Source: Sphingomonas aurea
GTDB lineage: Bacteria; Pseudomonadota; Alphaproteobacteria; Sphingomonadales; Sphingomonadaceae
Length of the DNA stretch: 64,000 nucleotides
Direction: 5' to 3'
Assembly: GCF_030678875.1 (NCBI RefSeq)
Contig: NZ_JAUUDS010000001.1
Coordinates: 930,001-994,000, forward strand
Shown: in pieces, positions 7,983 through 17,160 of the stretch
Layout of the letters: each line of letters starts with the position of its first letter
Numbering within the stretch: position 1 is the first letter of the stretch
Notes under the pieces: generated by a model
What the model saw: the letters and a program-made list of their open reading frames with translations, nothing else
What the model was told of the DNA's origin: nothing
Database searches by the model: none
Position numbers and translations under genes: made by a program

Positions 7983-10220
7983 ATGCGCGAGAAGGAGCTT
8001 CGCCTCGCCCTGGTCTGTTACGGCGGCATCAGCCTGGCCGTCTATATGCACGGCATCACCAAGGAGATCTGGCGCCTGACCCGCGCCAGTCGCGCCTGGC
8101 ACGAAGGCGCGGAACCGCTGCCCGGCACCGACGCCATCTACCACGCGCTGCTCGGCGAGCTGGAGGAGCGCGGGTCGCTGCGGCTGCGCGTGCTCGCCGA
8201 CATCGTCGCCGGGGCGTCGGCGGGAGGGATCAACGGCATCTTCCTGGCACAGGCGATCAGCACCGGGCAGAGCCTCGATCCGCTGACCGACCTGTGGCTC
8301 TCCTCCGCCGATGTCGACGCGCTGATCGATCCGGCGGCGGCGCCATCGTCGCGTTTCTCGAAGATGTGGGCGCTGCCGCTCGCCTGGATGGCGGCGGGGC
8401 GCAGCGCAGAGGCGGTCGACGCGCTCGACGACGCCGCCACCCGCGAAGAGGTGCGCGCGAAATTGTCGCGCTTCGTCCGCTCGCGCTGGTTCGAGCCGCC
8501 GTTCGGGGGCGAGACCTTTACCGGGCTGCTGCTCGACGCGCTGGCGCTGATGGCCGACGGGCCGCGCGGCCCCCGTCTGCTGCCCGAGGGTCAGCCGCTC
8601 GACCTGTTCGTCACCGTTACCGATTTCGGCGGCCATCCCGAGCGCCTGCCGCTGAACTCACCGCCCGAAGTGATCGAGACCGAGCACCGCGTCGTCGTCA
8701 GCTTCTCCGACGAGGGCGAGGCGGTCGACATGCTGGCGGCGGTGCCCGAGTTGGCGTTCGCGGCCCGCGCCACGTCGAGCTTTCCCGGCGCCTTCCCGCC
8801 CTTCACCGTTGCCGAACTGGACGCCGTGCTGGCACGACGAGGGATGGTCTGGCGGGAGCGTGACGCGTTCCTGGCCCGCATCCTGCCCCGCCGCGCGGCG
8901 GCGAACGGCGCGGACAAGGCGGTGCTGATCGACGGCTCGGTCCTGGCCAATGCGCCGTTCCGCCCGGCGATCAACGCGTTGCGCGATCGACCGGCGCGGC
9001 GGCAGGTCGATCGCCGCTTCGTCTATATCGACCCTTCGCCCGGCACCAAGTTTCGCGTCGGGGGGCGCGGCGACACGCCCGGCTTCTTCCAGACCATTCT
9101 CGGCGCGTTGAGCGAGCTGCCCCGCCAGCAGCCGATCCGCGACAATCTCGATGCGCTCGCCACCCGCAGCCGCGCGATCGAGCGGATGCGCGGCATCCTC
9201 GATGCGATCCGCCCGGCGGTGGAGGCGCAGGTCGAGGCGGCATTCGGCCGGACCCTGTTCCTCGACCGGCCGACACCCAAGCGGATCGCGGCGTGGCGCG
9301 CGCGGGCGCAAGCGACGGCGGCGGCGCAGGCCGGTTACGGATACACGGCCTATGGCCATCTGAAGCTGGCCGGCGTCGTCGATTCGCTGGGTGCTCTCGC
9401 CGAGGGTGCCGGCGCGGACCGCCGGGCGCGCGCCGCCCTGTCGACCGTCGTGCCGACCGACGCGACGGGCGCCGAGGCGGTCGATTTCTTCCGCCGCTTC
9501 GACACCGGCTTTCGCATCCGCCGCCTGCGCCTGCTCGCCAGGCGGCTTGGCGAGTTGGAGGAGCGCGCCGTCGTCGGGCTGGAGCCGGTGCGTGAGGCGA
9601 TCTACCTGTCGCTCGCCGGCTATCTCGATGCGCAGCGGACCGACACGCGCGAGGCGCTGCGCCCCGCCGCGCGACGCCTGCGGCATGAGCCCGCCGCGTT
9701 CCTCGACGCGCTCGCGATATCGCTCGACCTGTCGCGTCTCGACGAGGAAACCGACGAGCGGCTGGCGTCGGCGCTAGCCGCACTCGACCGCGAGGCACGC
9801 CGGCCGCTGCTCCTCGCCTATCTCGGCTTTCCCTTCTTCGACGCCGCCACCCTGCCGCTGCTGCAGGGCGAGGGGGTGGACGAGTTCGACGCCATCCGCG
9901 TCGATCGCATCGCCCCGGACGACGCGGTCGCGATCCGCACCGGCGGTGCCGAAGCGACGCTGAAGGGCATCCAGTTCAACAGCTTCGGCGCCTTCTTCAG
10001 CCGTGCCTATCGCGAGAACGACTATCTCTGGGGCCGGCTGCACGGTGCCGAGCGGCTGGTCGACATCGTCGTCTCCTCGTTGCCCCCCTCGGTCCGTCTG
10101 CGTGCCGGCCGCGTCGCCGCGATCAAGCGGAGCGCGTTCCTCGCCATCCTCGACGAAGAGGAACCCCGCCTGACCGCTATCCCCGCCCTGATCGCGTCCC
10201 TCCGCCGCGAGATCGGGTGA
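7983..10220 (+). CDS. Patatin-like protein (large bacterial patatin family)
   Basis: The 745-residue product is a Ser-Asp lipolytic acyl hydrolase. The N-terminal block CYGGISLAVYMHGITKE is typical of the large bacterial patatin-like family. The nucleophile elbow GASAGG places the catalytic Ser near residue 79, and the partner Asp lies in DGSVLANAPF near residue 317. The rest is a long alpha-helical C-terminal region rich in Arg/Asp/Glu, absent from short patatins. There is no signal peptide, so it is probably cytosolic and membrane-associated. It follows the EEP gene with essentially no gap, so the two are likely co-transcribed. Whether the substrate is phospholipid or another acyl ester cannot be read. 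Confidence 0.9.
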   Translation: MREKELRLALVCYGGISLAVYMHGITKEIWRLTRASRAWHEGAEPLPGTDAIYHALLGELEERGSLRLRVLADIVAGASAGGINGIFLAQAISTGQSLDPLTDLWLSSADVDALIDPAAAPSSRFSKMWALPLAWMAAGRSAEAVDALDDAATREEVRAKLSRFVRSRWFEPPFGGETFTGLLLDALALMADGPRGPRLLPEGQPLDLFVTVTDFGGHPERLPLNSPPEVIETEHRVVVSFSDEGEAVDMLAAVPELAFAARATSSFPGAFPPFTVAELDAVLARRGMVWRERDAFLARILPRRAAANGADKAVLIDGSVLANAPFRPAINALRDRPARRQVDRRFVYIDPSPGTKFRVGGRGDTPGFFQTILGALSELPRQQPIRDNLDALATRSRAIERMRGILDAIRPAVEAQVEAAFGRTLFLDRPTPKRIAAWRARAQATAAAQAGYGYTAYGHLKLAGVVDSLGALAEGAGADRRARAALSTVVPTDATGAEAVDFFRRFDTGFRIRRLRLLARRLGELEERAVVGLEPVREAIYLSLAGYLDAQRTDTREALRPAARRLRHEPAAFLDALAISLDLSRLDEETDERLASALAALDREARRPLLLAYLGFPFFDAATLPLLQGEGVDEFDAIRVDRIAPDDAVAIRTGGAEATLKGIQFNSFGAFFSRAYRENDYLWGRLHGAERLVDIVVSSLPPSVRLRAGRVAAIKRSAFLAILDEEEPRLTAIPALIASLRREIG

Positions 10221-10272
10221 AACTCTGGTCAAGCCGGGCTCGCGCGGCTAGCAACTATCCCCGGAGGTGGTG

Positions 10273-10614
10273 ATGCAGTTCCTGAAGATCCTGTTCTGGT
10301 GCCTGCTCGCCTTTTTGGCGGCGGTCTTCACCATCGGCAACTGGACGGCGGTGCCGATCCGCCTGCCCGGCGGGCTGGTGGCGGACATCAACCTGCCCTT
10401 CCTGCTGCTGGCCACCTTCCTTGCCGGGCTGCTGCCGACGCTGGGCTGGCACACCGCCAAGCGCTGGCGCCTGCGCCAGCGGCTGACGACCTGCGAACGG
10501 GTGCTGGCGGAGACGCGCGCCGCGGTGATGCCGCCTGCTGCCCCCTCCCCCTCGACCGGCGCGCTCGGCGAGCCCTTGCCCGCCGTCACCACCTCGGCGA
10601 CGCCCACCGCATGA
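10273..10614 (+). CDS. LapA-like (DUF1049) inner-membrane protein
   Basis: The 113-residue product has two membrane helices (about residues 5-25 and 40-62) joined by a short loop, followed by a basic cytosolic segment and a Pro/Ala/Thr-rich tail. This is the layout of LapA/DUF1049 proteins, which in enterobacteria help assemble lipopolysaccharide and control LpxC turnover. The start follows GGAGG by five bases; two GTG codons immediately upstream are in frame but overlap that site. Its stop overlaps the pyrF start in ATGA. The neighbourhood with pyrF and trpF is typical of sphingomonads. Confidence 0.85.
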   Translation: MQFLKILFWCLLAFLAAVFTIGNWTAVPIRLPGGLVADINLPFLLLATFLAGLLPTLGWHTAKRWRLRQRLTTCERVLAETRAAVMPPAAPSPSTGALGEPLPAVTTSATPTA

Positions 10615-11285
10615 CCAGCCGTATCTATGTCGCGATCGACACCCCGGACCTCGCCCGCGCGAAAGCTCTGGCGCAGCGCGTACGGACCCATGTCGGCGGG
10701 CTGAAGCTGGGGCTGGAATTCTTCTGCGCGCACGGCCAGGCCGGGGTGCGCGAGATGGCGGCGCTCGGCCTGCCGATCTTCCTCGACCTGAAGCTGCACG
10801 ACATCCCCAATACGGTGGCGAAGGCGGTGCAGGCGCTCGGCCCCGTCGAACCGGCGATCCTGACCGTTCATGCCAGCGGCGGCCGGGCGATGCTGGAGGA
10901 TGCCAAGGCCGCTGCCCCGCTCGGTACGAAGGTGGTCGCGGTAACGATGCTGACCAGCCTCGACGCCCTCGATCTGACCGCGACCGGCGTGACCGGCACG
11001 CCCCACGACCATGTCCTGCGCCTCGCCGATCTGGCGGCTGAGGCCGGGGTGGACGGCATCGTATGTTCCGGCGAAGAGGTGGGTGCGGTTCATAAGCGCT
11101 GGCCGAAGGGTTTCCTGGTCGTTCCCGGCGTGCGACCGGCCGGCGGCGGGGTCGGCGACCAGAAGCGCGTCGTCACCCCCCGCGCGGCAATGGATGCCGG
11201 CGCCTCGATCCTGGTGATCGGCCGCCCGATCACCCAGGCGGAAGATCCCGACGCCGCGGCCAGGGCGATCGCCGCGACGTTGTAA
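10611..11285 (+). CDS. pyrF: Orotidine 5'-phosphate decarboxylase
   Basis: PyrF catalyses the last step of UMP synthesis, OMP to UMP plus CO2. The 224-residue product has the catalytic DLKLHDIPNT motif (Asp-Lys-Asp array) near residues 59-68, the YVAIDTPD opening strand, and the phosphate-binding end VVPGVRP and ILVIGRPIT. Length and motifs match the bacterial group 1 enzyme. It is translationally coupled to the LapA-like gene by an ATGA overlap. A ~145-bp palindromic repeat separates it from trpF. Confidence 0.97.
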   Translation: MTSRIYVAIDTPDLARAKALAQRVRTHVGGLKLGLEFFCAHGQAGVREMAALGLPIFLDLKLHDIPNTVAKAVQALGPVEPAILTVHASGGRAMLEDAKAAAPLGTKVVAVTMLTSLDALDLTATGVTGTPHDHVLRLADLAAEAGVDGIVCSGEEVGAVHKRWPKGFLVVPGVRPAGGGVGDQKRVVTPRAAMDAGASILVIGRPITQAEDPDAAARAIAATL

Positions 11286-11295
11286 ATCCTTTCAA

Positions 11296-11439
11296 CTCCT
11301 CCCCTGCAAGGGGAGGTGGCAGCCCGCAGGGCTGACGGAGGGGTGTCACCGCTGGTGAAGGCAGCGCACCCTGGCCACCGGTGACACCCCTCCACCACCC
11401 GGCTACGCCGGGCGGTCCCCCTCCCCTTGCAGGGGAGGA
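11296..11439. repeat. Dispersed ~130-bp palindromic element, copy 2
   Basis: This is the best preserved copy. It opens with CTCCTCCCCTGCAAGGGGAG and closes with CTCCCCTTGCAGGGGAGG. Inside are GGAGGGGTGTCACC and its mirror GGTGACACCCCTCC. The termini and inner blocks form nested inverted repeats, so the whole unit can fold into one long hairpin or branched structure. It occupies most of the pyrF-trpF gap. Confidence 0.8.
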
Positions 11440-11487
11440 TTTGGCGGCAGCTTGCAAAGCTTCTCGTCCGGGCCGATGTCGCCCGCC

Positions 11488-12123
11488 ATGCCCACACCCG
11501 CCAAGATCTGCGGCCTGACCACCGCCGCCACCCTCGACGCCGCCATTGCCGGCGGCGCGAGCCATGTCGGCTTCGTCTTCTTTCCCCCATCCCCGCGCAA
11601 CCTGTCGCCCGATCAGGCCGCCGGCCTCGCTGCACGAACACCGGCGTCGGTCCGCAAGGTCGGCGTCTTCGTCGATCCTGACGACGCGCTGGTCGATCAC
11701 GCGGTGACGACCGCCCGGCTCGACGCCCTGCAACTCCACGCCACCGCGCCTGACCGCGTCGCCGCCCTCCGCCGCCGCATCGGCCGCGAGATCTGGGCCG
11801 CCGTCGCGATCAAGACCCGCGCCGATCTCGACACCGCCCGCGCCTACACGGATGCAGCCGACCGCATCCTCTATGACGCCAAGACACCGCCCGGCGCGGC
11901 GCTGCCCGGCGGCATGGGGCTACGGTTCGACTGGTCGCTGCTCGACGGGTTCCGGCATCCGCTGCCCTGGGCGCTGTCGGGCGGGCTCGATCCCGCCAAC
12001 GTCGCCGAGGCGATCCGCCGCACCGGTGCGCCGCTGGTCGACGTGTCGTCGGGCGTGGAAAGCGCGCCGGGCGTCAAGGATGTGGACAAGATCGCCGCCT
12101 TCCTTAAAGCCACCGCGGCATGA
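11488..12123 (+). CDS. trpF: Phosphoribosylanthranilate isomerase
   Basis: TrpF converts N-(5-phosphoribosyl)anthranilate to CdRP in tryptophan synthesis. The 211-residue product shows the catalytic Cys in KICGLT at residues 5-10, [11 protein letters not shown], the catalytic Asp region VGVFVDP, LQLHA, and phosphate-binding [11 protein letters not shown] and [10 protein letters not shown] start at the ATG giving [11 protein letters not shown]; an in-frame ATG four codons upstream is possible. Its stop overlaps the trpB start in ATGA. Confidence 0.96.
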   Translation: MPTPAKICGLTTAATLDAAIAGGASHVGFVFFPPSPRNLSPDQAAGLAARTPASVRKVGVFVDPDDALVDHAVTTARLDALQLHATAPDRVAALRRRIGREIWAAVAIKTRADLDTARAYTDAADRILYDAKTPPGAALPGGMGLRFDWSLLDGFRHPLPWALSGGLDPANVAEAIRRTGAPLVDVSSGVESAPGVKDVDKIAAFLKATAA

Positions 12124-13385
12124 ACGCCCCCAATTCCTTCCGCAACCAGCCTCCCACGGGAGCGAACAGCTTCCGGCAGCAACCGGACTCGCGCGGCCAT
12201 TTCGGCCAGTTCGGCGGCCGCTTCGTCGCCGAGACGCTGATGCCGCTGGTCCTCGACCTCGACCGCGAATATCGCGCGGCGAAGGCCGATCCCGCCTTCC
12301 GCGCCGAGTTCGACGACCTGCTCGAACATTATGTCGGCCGCCCCAGCCCGCTTTACCACGCCGAGCGGCTGTCCGATGCGCTGCGTACCGGCGCACCGGC
12401 GGGGATGGGCGCGCAGGTCTGGTTCAAGCGCGACGAGCTGAACCACACCGGCGCGCACAAGATCAACAACTGCATTGGCCAGATCCTGCTCGCGATCCGT
12501 ATGGGCAAGACGCGGATCATCGCCGAAACCGGCGCCGGCCAGCACGGCGTCGCGACCGCGGCGGTCTGCGCCCGCTTCGGCCTGCCCTGCGTCATCTATA
12601 TGGGCGCCAAGGACGTCGAGCGGCAGCAGCCCAACGTGTTCCGCATGAAGCTGCTCGGCGCGGAGGTGCGACCCGTCACCAGCGGCGCGGCGACCCTGTC
12701 GGACGCGATGAACGAGGGCCTGCGCGACTGGGTCGCGAACGTCCACGACACCTTCTACATCATCGGCACCGCCGCCGGCCCGCATCCCTATCCGGAACTG
12801 GTCCGCGATTTCCAGAGCGTGATCGGGCGCGAGGCGCGCGAGCAGATGCTGGCGCGCACCGGCCGCCTGCCCGACATGCTCGTCGCCGCGATCGGCGGCG
12901 GGTCGAACGCCATCGGGCTGTTCCACCCCTTCCTCGACGACCCGTCGGTGGCGATGCTGGGCGTCGAGGCGGCGGGGCACGGATTGGGCGGCAGCGAACA
13001 TGCCGCCAGTCTCGCAGGCGGCTTTCCCGGCATCCTCCACGGCAACAAGACCTACCTGCTCCAGGATGAGGACGGGCAGATCGCCGAGGGCCACTCAATT
13101 TCCGCGGGCCTCGACTATCCCGGCATCGGGCCGGAACATGCCTGGCTGCGCGACATCGGCCGCGTCGAATATGACAGCGCCACCGATGCCGAGGCACTCG
13201 ACGCGTTCCAGCTGCTCTGCCGGACCGAGGGGATCATTCCCGCGCTCGAACCCGCCCACGCCATCGCCGCCGTCGCCCGCCGTGCGCGGACGATGCGCGC
13301 CGACCAGATCATCCTGGCGAACCTGTGCGGGCGCGGCGACAAGGACATCTTCACGGTCGCGAATGCGCTGGGGGTGGCGATATGA
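12120..13385 (+). CDS. trpB: Tryptophan synthase beta subunit
   Basis: TrpB condenses indole with L-serine using PLP. The 421-residue product has the family opening [16 protein letters not shown], the Schiff-base lysine in HTGAHKINN near residue 114, the [12 protein letters not shown] loop, the PLP-phosphate loop GGGSNAIG and the C-terminal LSGRGDKD-like [11 protein letters not shown]. It is coupled to trpF upstream (ATGA). Unusually, its stop is separated from trpA by 226 bases instead of the usual overlap. Confidence 0.97.
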   Translation: MNAPNSFRNQPPTGANSFRQQPDSRGHFGQFGGRFVAETLMPLVLDLDREYRAAKADPAFRAEFDDLLEHYVGRPSPLYHAERLSDALRTGAPAGMGAQVWFKRDELNHTGAHKINNCIGQILLAIRMGKTRIIAETGAGQHGVATAAVCARFGLPCVIYMGAKDVERQQPNVFRMKLLGAEVRPVTSGAATLSDAMNEGLRDWVANVHDTFYIIGTAAGPHPYPELVRDFQSVIGREAREQMLARTGRLPDMLVAAIGGGSNAIGLFHPFLDDPSVAMLGVEAAGHGLGGSEHAASLAGGFPGILHGNKTYLLQDEDGQIAEGHSISAGLDYPGIGPEHAWLRDIGRVEYDSATDAEALDAFQLLCRTEGIIPALEPAHAIAAVARRARTMRADQIILANLCGRGDKDIFTVANALGVAI

Positions 13386-13615
13386 GCGCTACGCTCCGTC
13401 ATCTTACACAGCCCCTCGCCCGTCGTCCCAGCGCAGGCAACGGTGATGCGGCCAACCCCCTCGCCTGTCCTACATCCCGTCGATGGGCTATCCGTCCAGC
13501 CATGTCCCGCCCCGCCCATCTCGCCACCTGTGCCCGCTCCTGCCGCATTCAGCGTCGGAACCGGACACGCGAGGGGGGGTGTAGTGTCCGGTTCCCGCGC
13601 GAGGACGCCGCATGA
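13382..13615 (+). other. Open frame bridging trpB and trpA, probably not a functional protein
   Basis: A 77-codon frame starts with an ATGA overlapping the trpB stop and ends with a TGA inside the ATGA of the trpA start, so ribosomes could be passed from trpB to trpA. The predicted peptide ([12 protein letters not shown]...) is Arg/Pro/Ala/Ser-rich with several Cys and matches nothing I know. Its last third is the 39-bp palindromic repeat. The most likely reading is a spacer created by repeat insertion in which an open frame keeps translation coupled. A real small protein cannot be excluded. Confidence 0.3.
13557..13595. repeat. 39-bp palindromic repeat, copy A
   Basis: The arms GGAACCGGACAC and GTGTCCGGTTCC are perfect 12-bp inverted repeats around a 15-base G-rich centre. 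A second copy of the same length, in inverted orientation, is at 22247-22285. This copy lies 16 bases upstream of the trpA start. Confidence 0.85.
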
Positions 13616-14415
13616 CCGCCCGACTCGCCGCCGCCTTTGCCCCGAACCGCCCCGCCCTGATCGCTTTCGTCACCGCCGGTGATCCCTCGCCCGCGGCCAC
13701 GCCCGCGATCCTCGATGCGATCGTCGCAGGGGGCGCGGACGTGATCGAGCTGGGCATGCCCTTCACCGATCCGATGGCGGACGGCCCGGCGATCCAGAAC
13801 GCCAATATCCGCAGCCTCGCTGCCGGCACCCGCACCGCCGACGTGCTGGCGATCGCGAAGGATTTCCGCGCGCGCCATCCTGAGGTGCCGCTGGTGCTGA
13901 TGGGCTATGCCAACCCGATGGTCCGGCGCGGCGCCGAGTGGTTCGCAGCGGAAGCGGCAGAGGCCGGGGTTGACGGGGTGATCTGCGTCGATATCCCGCC
14001 CGAGGAGGACGACGCGCTCGGCCCCCAACTTCGCGCCCACGACATAGCCCCGATCCGGCTGGCGACGCCGACGACCCATGAGGCGCGGCTGGCGCAGGTG
14101 CTGGATGGCGCCGGCGGGTTCCTCTATTACGTCTCGGTCGCCGGCATCACCGGGCTGCAACAGGCCGCTACCGGATCGATCGAGGATGCGGTCGCCCGAT
14201 TGAAGGCGACGACCGAGCTGCCGGTCGCGGTTGGTTTCGGCATCCGCACCCCCGATCAGGCCGCCGCCGTCGCGCGCGTCGCGGACGGCGTGGTCGTGGG
14301 CTCCGCGATCGTCGACCTCGTCGCGCAGCATGGCGGCGCGCCTGCTCCGATCGAAGCGTTCGTCCGCAGCCTCGCCGACGCCGTCGCGACCGCCCGCCAA
14401 GGAGTAACCGCATGA
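13612..14415 (+). CDS. trpA: Tryptophan synthase alpha subunit
   Basis: TrpA cleaves indole-3-glycerol phosphate to indole and glyceraldehyde 3-phosphate. The 267-residue TIM barrel keeps the catalytic Glu46 in VIELGMPF and Asp57 in DPMADGP (equivalent to Glu49 and Asp60 of the Salmonella enzyme). The YVSVAGITG loop and the phosphate-binding [10 protein letters not shown] and VVGSAIVD segments are also present. Its stop overlaps the accD start in ATGA. The gene lies directly behind a palindromic repeat, which may affect read-through from trpB. Confidence 0.97.
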   Translation: MTARLAAAFAPNRPALIAFVTAGDPSPAATPAILDAIVAGGADVIELGMPFTDPMADGPAIQNANIRSLAAGTRTADVLAIAKDFRARHPEVPLVLMGYANPMVRRGAEWFAAEAAEAGVDGVICVDIPPEEDDALGPQLRAHDIAPIRLATPTTHEARLAQVLDGAGGFLYYVSVAGITGLQQAATGSIEDAVARLKATTELPVAVGFGIRTPDQAAAVARVADGVVVGSAIVDLVAQHGGAPAPIEAFVRSLADAVATARQGVTA

Positions 14416-15266
14416 CCTGGCTGAACAGCGTTCGCAACGCCCTCGCCTTCCGCACCAAGAAGGAGACGCCCGACAATCTCTGGCACAAGTGCAAGGGCTG
14501 CGGGCAGATGATCTTCACGCGCGAGCTGGAGGAGAATCTCTACGTCTGCCCGAAATGCGAGCATCACGAGCGGATCGGGCCCAAGATCCGCTTCGACCAG
14601 ATGCTGGACGAGGGCAGCTGCCAGCTGCTCCCCGCGCCCAAGGTACCCGAAGACCCGCTGAAATTCCGCGATTCGAAGAAATACGCCGATCGGATCAAGG
14701 CGGCGCGCACCGCTACGGCCGAGCCCGACGCCCTCCTGAACGCGCGCGGCACGATCCTGGGTCACCGCGTCGTGATGGGCGTGCAGGACTTCGCCTTCAT
14801 GGGCGGATCGATGGGCCTTGCCGTCGGCGAGGCGTTCGTGCGCGGCGTGGAGGCGGCGATCGCCGACCGATGCCCCTACCTGATCTTCACCGCCGCCGGT
14901 GGCGCGCGGATGCAGGAGGGTATCCTCAGCCTGATGCAGATGCCGCGTTCGACGGTCGCGATCCAGATGCTGCACGATGCCGGCCTGCCCTATATCGTCG
15001 TGCTGACCGACCCCACCACTGGGGGCGTCACCGCCAGCTACGCGATGCTGGGCGACATCCAGATCGCCGAGCCCGGCGCGCTGATCGGCTTCGCCGGGCA
15101 GCGGGTGATCGAGAGCACGATCCGCGAGAAGCTGCCCGAGGGATTCCAGCGCGCCGAGTATCTGCTCGACCACGGCATGCTCGACATGGTCGTCCACCGC
15201 CGCGACCTGCGCGAGCGGCTGGGGCAGGTGATCGGTTACCTCTGCGGGCAGCGCGCGGCGGCTTAG
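14412..15266 (+). CDS. accD: Acetyl-CoA carboxylase carboxyltransferase subunit beta
   Basis: AccD is the beta half of the carboxyltransferase that makes malonyl-CoA for fatty acid synthesis. The 284-residue product has the N-terminal zinc ribbon (Cys27, Cys30, Cys46, Cys49) and the crotonase-like carboxyltransferase domain with [24 protein letters not shown] and [18 protein letters not shown]. Length and motifs are normal. It is coupled to trpA by ATGA and followed by folC, the conserved trpA-accD-folC order. Confidence 0.97.
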   Translation: MTWLNSVRNALAFRTKKETPDNLWHKCKGCGQMIFTRELEENLYVCPKCEHHERIGPKIRFDQMLDEGSCQLLPAPKVPEDPLKFRDSKKYADRIKAARTATAEPDALLNARGTILGHRVVMGVQDFAFMGGSMGLAVGEAFVRGVEAAIADRCPYLIFTAAGGARMQEGILSLMQMPRSTVAIQMLHDAGLPYIVVLTDPTTGGVTASYAMLGDIQIAEPGALIGFAGQRVIESTIREKLPEGFQRAEYLLDHGMLDMVVHRRDLRERLGQVIGYLCGQRAAA

Positions 15267-15269
15267 GAA

Positions 15270-15313
15270 CATCCCCTCATGCCGGGCCTGTCCCAGCATG
15301 ACGAAGGGGGATG
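15270..15313. repeat. REP-like inverted repeat in the accD-folC gap
   Basis: An imperfect dyad of the form CATCCCCTCATGCCGGG / CCCaGCATGAcgaaGGGGGATG. Its core is related to the perfect CGTCATGCCGGG dyad at 22.5 kb. It lies 3 bases after the accD stop and could act as a hairpin in the mRNA. Confidence 0.6.
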
Positions 15314-15335
15314 AGCCAACCGACCGGAGACACCG

Positions 15336-16643
15336 ATGCCAGACCACGCCGTCTCGTCCTCGCCCGCGGTGCAGGCACAGCTCGACCGGCTGGATGCGCT
15401 GTCGCCGGGCGCCGACGTGCTGGGGCTGGAGCGGATCGCGCGGCTGCTCGCCCGGCTCGGCGACCCGCATCTGGCGTTGCCACCGGTGTTCCACGTCGCC
15501 GGCACCAACGGCAAGGGATCGACCTGCGCCTTTCTGCGCGCCGCGATCGAGGCGGCGGGGCATTCGGTCCATGTCTATTCCAGTCCACACCTCGTCCGCT
15601 TCAACGAGCGTATCCGGCTGGCCGGGCGGCTGATCGCGGACGATGAGCTGGCAGCCCTGCTGTCCGAGGTGCTCGACGTCGCGGACGGGATCGGCCCCAG
15701 CTTCTTCGAGGTGACGACCGCCGCCGCCTTCCTCGCTTTCGCCCGCACCCCTGCCGCCGCCACGATCGTCGAGGTCGGGCTGGGCGGGCGGCTCGACGCG
15801 ACCAACGTCGTCATGGCCCCCGCCGTGACCGGCATCGCTGCGCTCGGCATCGATCATCAGGCTTTTCTGGGCCGGTCCGCCACGGCGATCGCCGGCGAGA
15901 AGGCGGGGATCGCCAAGCCGGGCGTACCGCTGGTCACGATGGACTATCCCCGGCCGGTGCGTGACCGGATCGCGACGGTCGCCGCCGGCGCCGGCGCTCC
16001 CCTGCTGGCCCGCGGCCGTGACTGGAACAGCGAGACGGCACGCTCGACCGTCTGCTACACCGATCCCGGCTTCTCGGTCGTCACCGGCCGACCGCGACTG
16101 GTCGGCGCGCACCAGTCGCGCAACCTTGCGCTCGCCATCGCCATGCTGCGCCATCAGGGCGCACTTTCCATTCCGGAGGCTGCGATGCGCGCCGCAGCGG
16201 ACTGGGCGACCTGGCCGGCGCGGATGCAGCGGCTGTCGCCCGGTCCGCTGGTCGATACCCTGCCGGACGGGTCCGAACTGTGGCTCGACGGGGCGCACAA
16301 CCCCTCTGCCGCCGCGCCTGTCGCCCATGCGCTGCGCCGCATCCGGCAAGGCCGGCCGGTGGTGCTGGTCCTGGGCATGCTCGCCAACAAGGACGCGGCC
16401 GGGCTCCTGCGCCGTCTCGCCGCCTCGGTTGACCGGGTCGTGACGGTGCCCGTCCCCGGCCACGACCATCATCCCCCCGCCGCGCTGGCCGCGATCGCCC
16501 GCGCGCATGACCTGCCGGCGAGCATGGCGGAGTCGGTCGCCACGGCGCTCGCCACCGTCGATCAGCCGTCGGTATGCCTGGTCGCCGGCTCGCTCTACAT
16601 GGCCGGCGACGTCCTTGCCGCCAATGGCGAGGCACCGGTCTAA
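15336..16643 (+). CDS. folC: Bifunctional folylpolyglutamate synthase / dihydrofolate synthase
   Basis: FolC adds glutamate to dihydropteroate and to folates in the cytosol. The 435-residue Mur-ligase-like product has the P-loop GTNGKGST near residues 56-63, the folate-binding SSPHLVRFNERI region, EVGLGGRLDATN, GIDHQAFLG, GEKAGI and the C-terminal WLDGAHNPSAA motif. It is downstream of accD after a 69-base gap containing a short inverted repeat. Confidence 0.95.
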   Translation: MPDHAVSSSPAVQAQLDRLDALSPGADVLGLERIARLLARLGDPHLALPPVFHVAGTNGKGSTCAFLRAAIEAAGHSVHVYSSPHLVRFNERIRLAGRLIADDELAALLSEVLDVADGIGPSFFEVTTAAAFLAFARTPAAATIVEVGLGGRLDATNVVMAPAVTGIAALGIDHQAFLGRSATAIAGEKAGIAKPGVPLVTMDYPRPVRDRIATVAAGAGAPLLARGRDWNSETARSTVCYTDPGFSVVTGRPRLVGAHQSRNLALAIAMLRHQGALSIPEAAMRAAADWATWPARMQRLSPGPLVDTLPDGSELWLDGAHNPSAAAPVAHALRRIRQGRPVVLVLGMLANKDAAGLLRRLAASVDRVVTVPVPGHDHHPPAALAAIARAHDLPASMAESVATALATVDQPSVCLVAGSLYMAGDVLAANGEAPV

Positions 16644-16677
16644 GCGACTGATCCGGCACGCTGTCACGATCCATCTC

Positions 16678-16698
16678 TATTGCTATTGACTTGCAATA
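16678..16698. promoter_or_regulatory. TATTGC-N9-GCAATA dyad, candidate Fur-like operator
   Basis: A perfect 6-bp inverted repeat with a 9-base AT-rich centre lies 21 bases before the first possible start of the DUF6628-type gene. TTGAC inside it could be part of a -35 box. The spacing and the TTGC/GCAA half-sites resemble alphaproteobacterial Fur-type sites. Metal control is inference. Confidence 0.4.
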
Positions 16699-16719
16699 AC
16701 CAACGCGCGACGGTGGGGC

Positions 16720-17160
16720 ATGGCCACTGAAAGGCGTGTGATGACCGAGACGCTCACCCTGCTTCCCCATGCCCTGCCGCACTGCCCCAACGCCAGGCTC
16801 GCGCTGTTCGCGATTCGGCGGATGGGCGCGCACGGCCTCGCCGACGCGCGCGCGGCGCATGCGATGTTCACCGCCTTCGGCCAGGGCTTCCGCCGGCCGC
16901 TGGTGCTGATGCGTGCGATGATGACCGATCTGGCGACGCATGCCGCCGGCACCATCGCGATCGCGCCCTGCTGCTGCTCGCGCATGACCCCGGCCGAATC
17001 GGCGCTGCTCGCCGTGCTGGCGCGCGTCGAGACGGCGCCCGACAGCGCCCGGCTGCTGATGGCCGACCTGCTCGGCATCCGCCGGGTAGAGGCGACGCTG
17101 ATGTCCGCGGCCGCGGTCAGCGCGGCCTTTGCCGACGAGGGGCGACCGGTCTGCTGCTAG
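16720..17160 (+). CDS. DUF6628-type hypothetical protein
   Basis: The 146-residue product of unknown function resembles a small family conserved in sphingomonads (LPHALP...ARLALFAIRRMGAHGL, FGQGFRRPLVLMRA). It has a notable CCC motif (IAPCCCSRMTP) and a C-terminal Cys pair, which could hold a metal or a disulfide. No signal peptide or membrane helix is evident. An ATG seven codons downstream, preceded by AAAGG, is an equally good start. A dyad resembling a Fur site lies just upstream. Its stop overlaps the stop of the convergent ampG gene (CTAG). Confidence 0.75.
   Translation: MATERRVMTETLTLLPHALPHCPNARLALFAIRRMGAHGLADARAAHAMFTAFGQGFRRPLVLMRAMMTDLATHAAGTIAIAPCCCSRMTPAESALLAVLARVETAPDSARLLMADLLGIRRVEATLMSAAAVSAAFADEGRPVCC

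Noticed and set aside
14256..16667. Very long open frame (about 800 codons) antisense to trpA, accD and folC
   Set aside because: High GC removes stop codons on the opposite strand. The translation is His/Arg/Gly/Asp-rich with no family motif, and three well-defined genes lie on the other strand.
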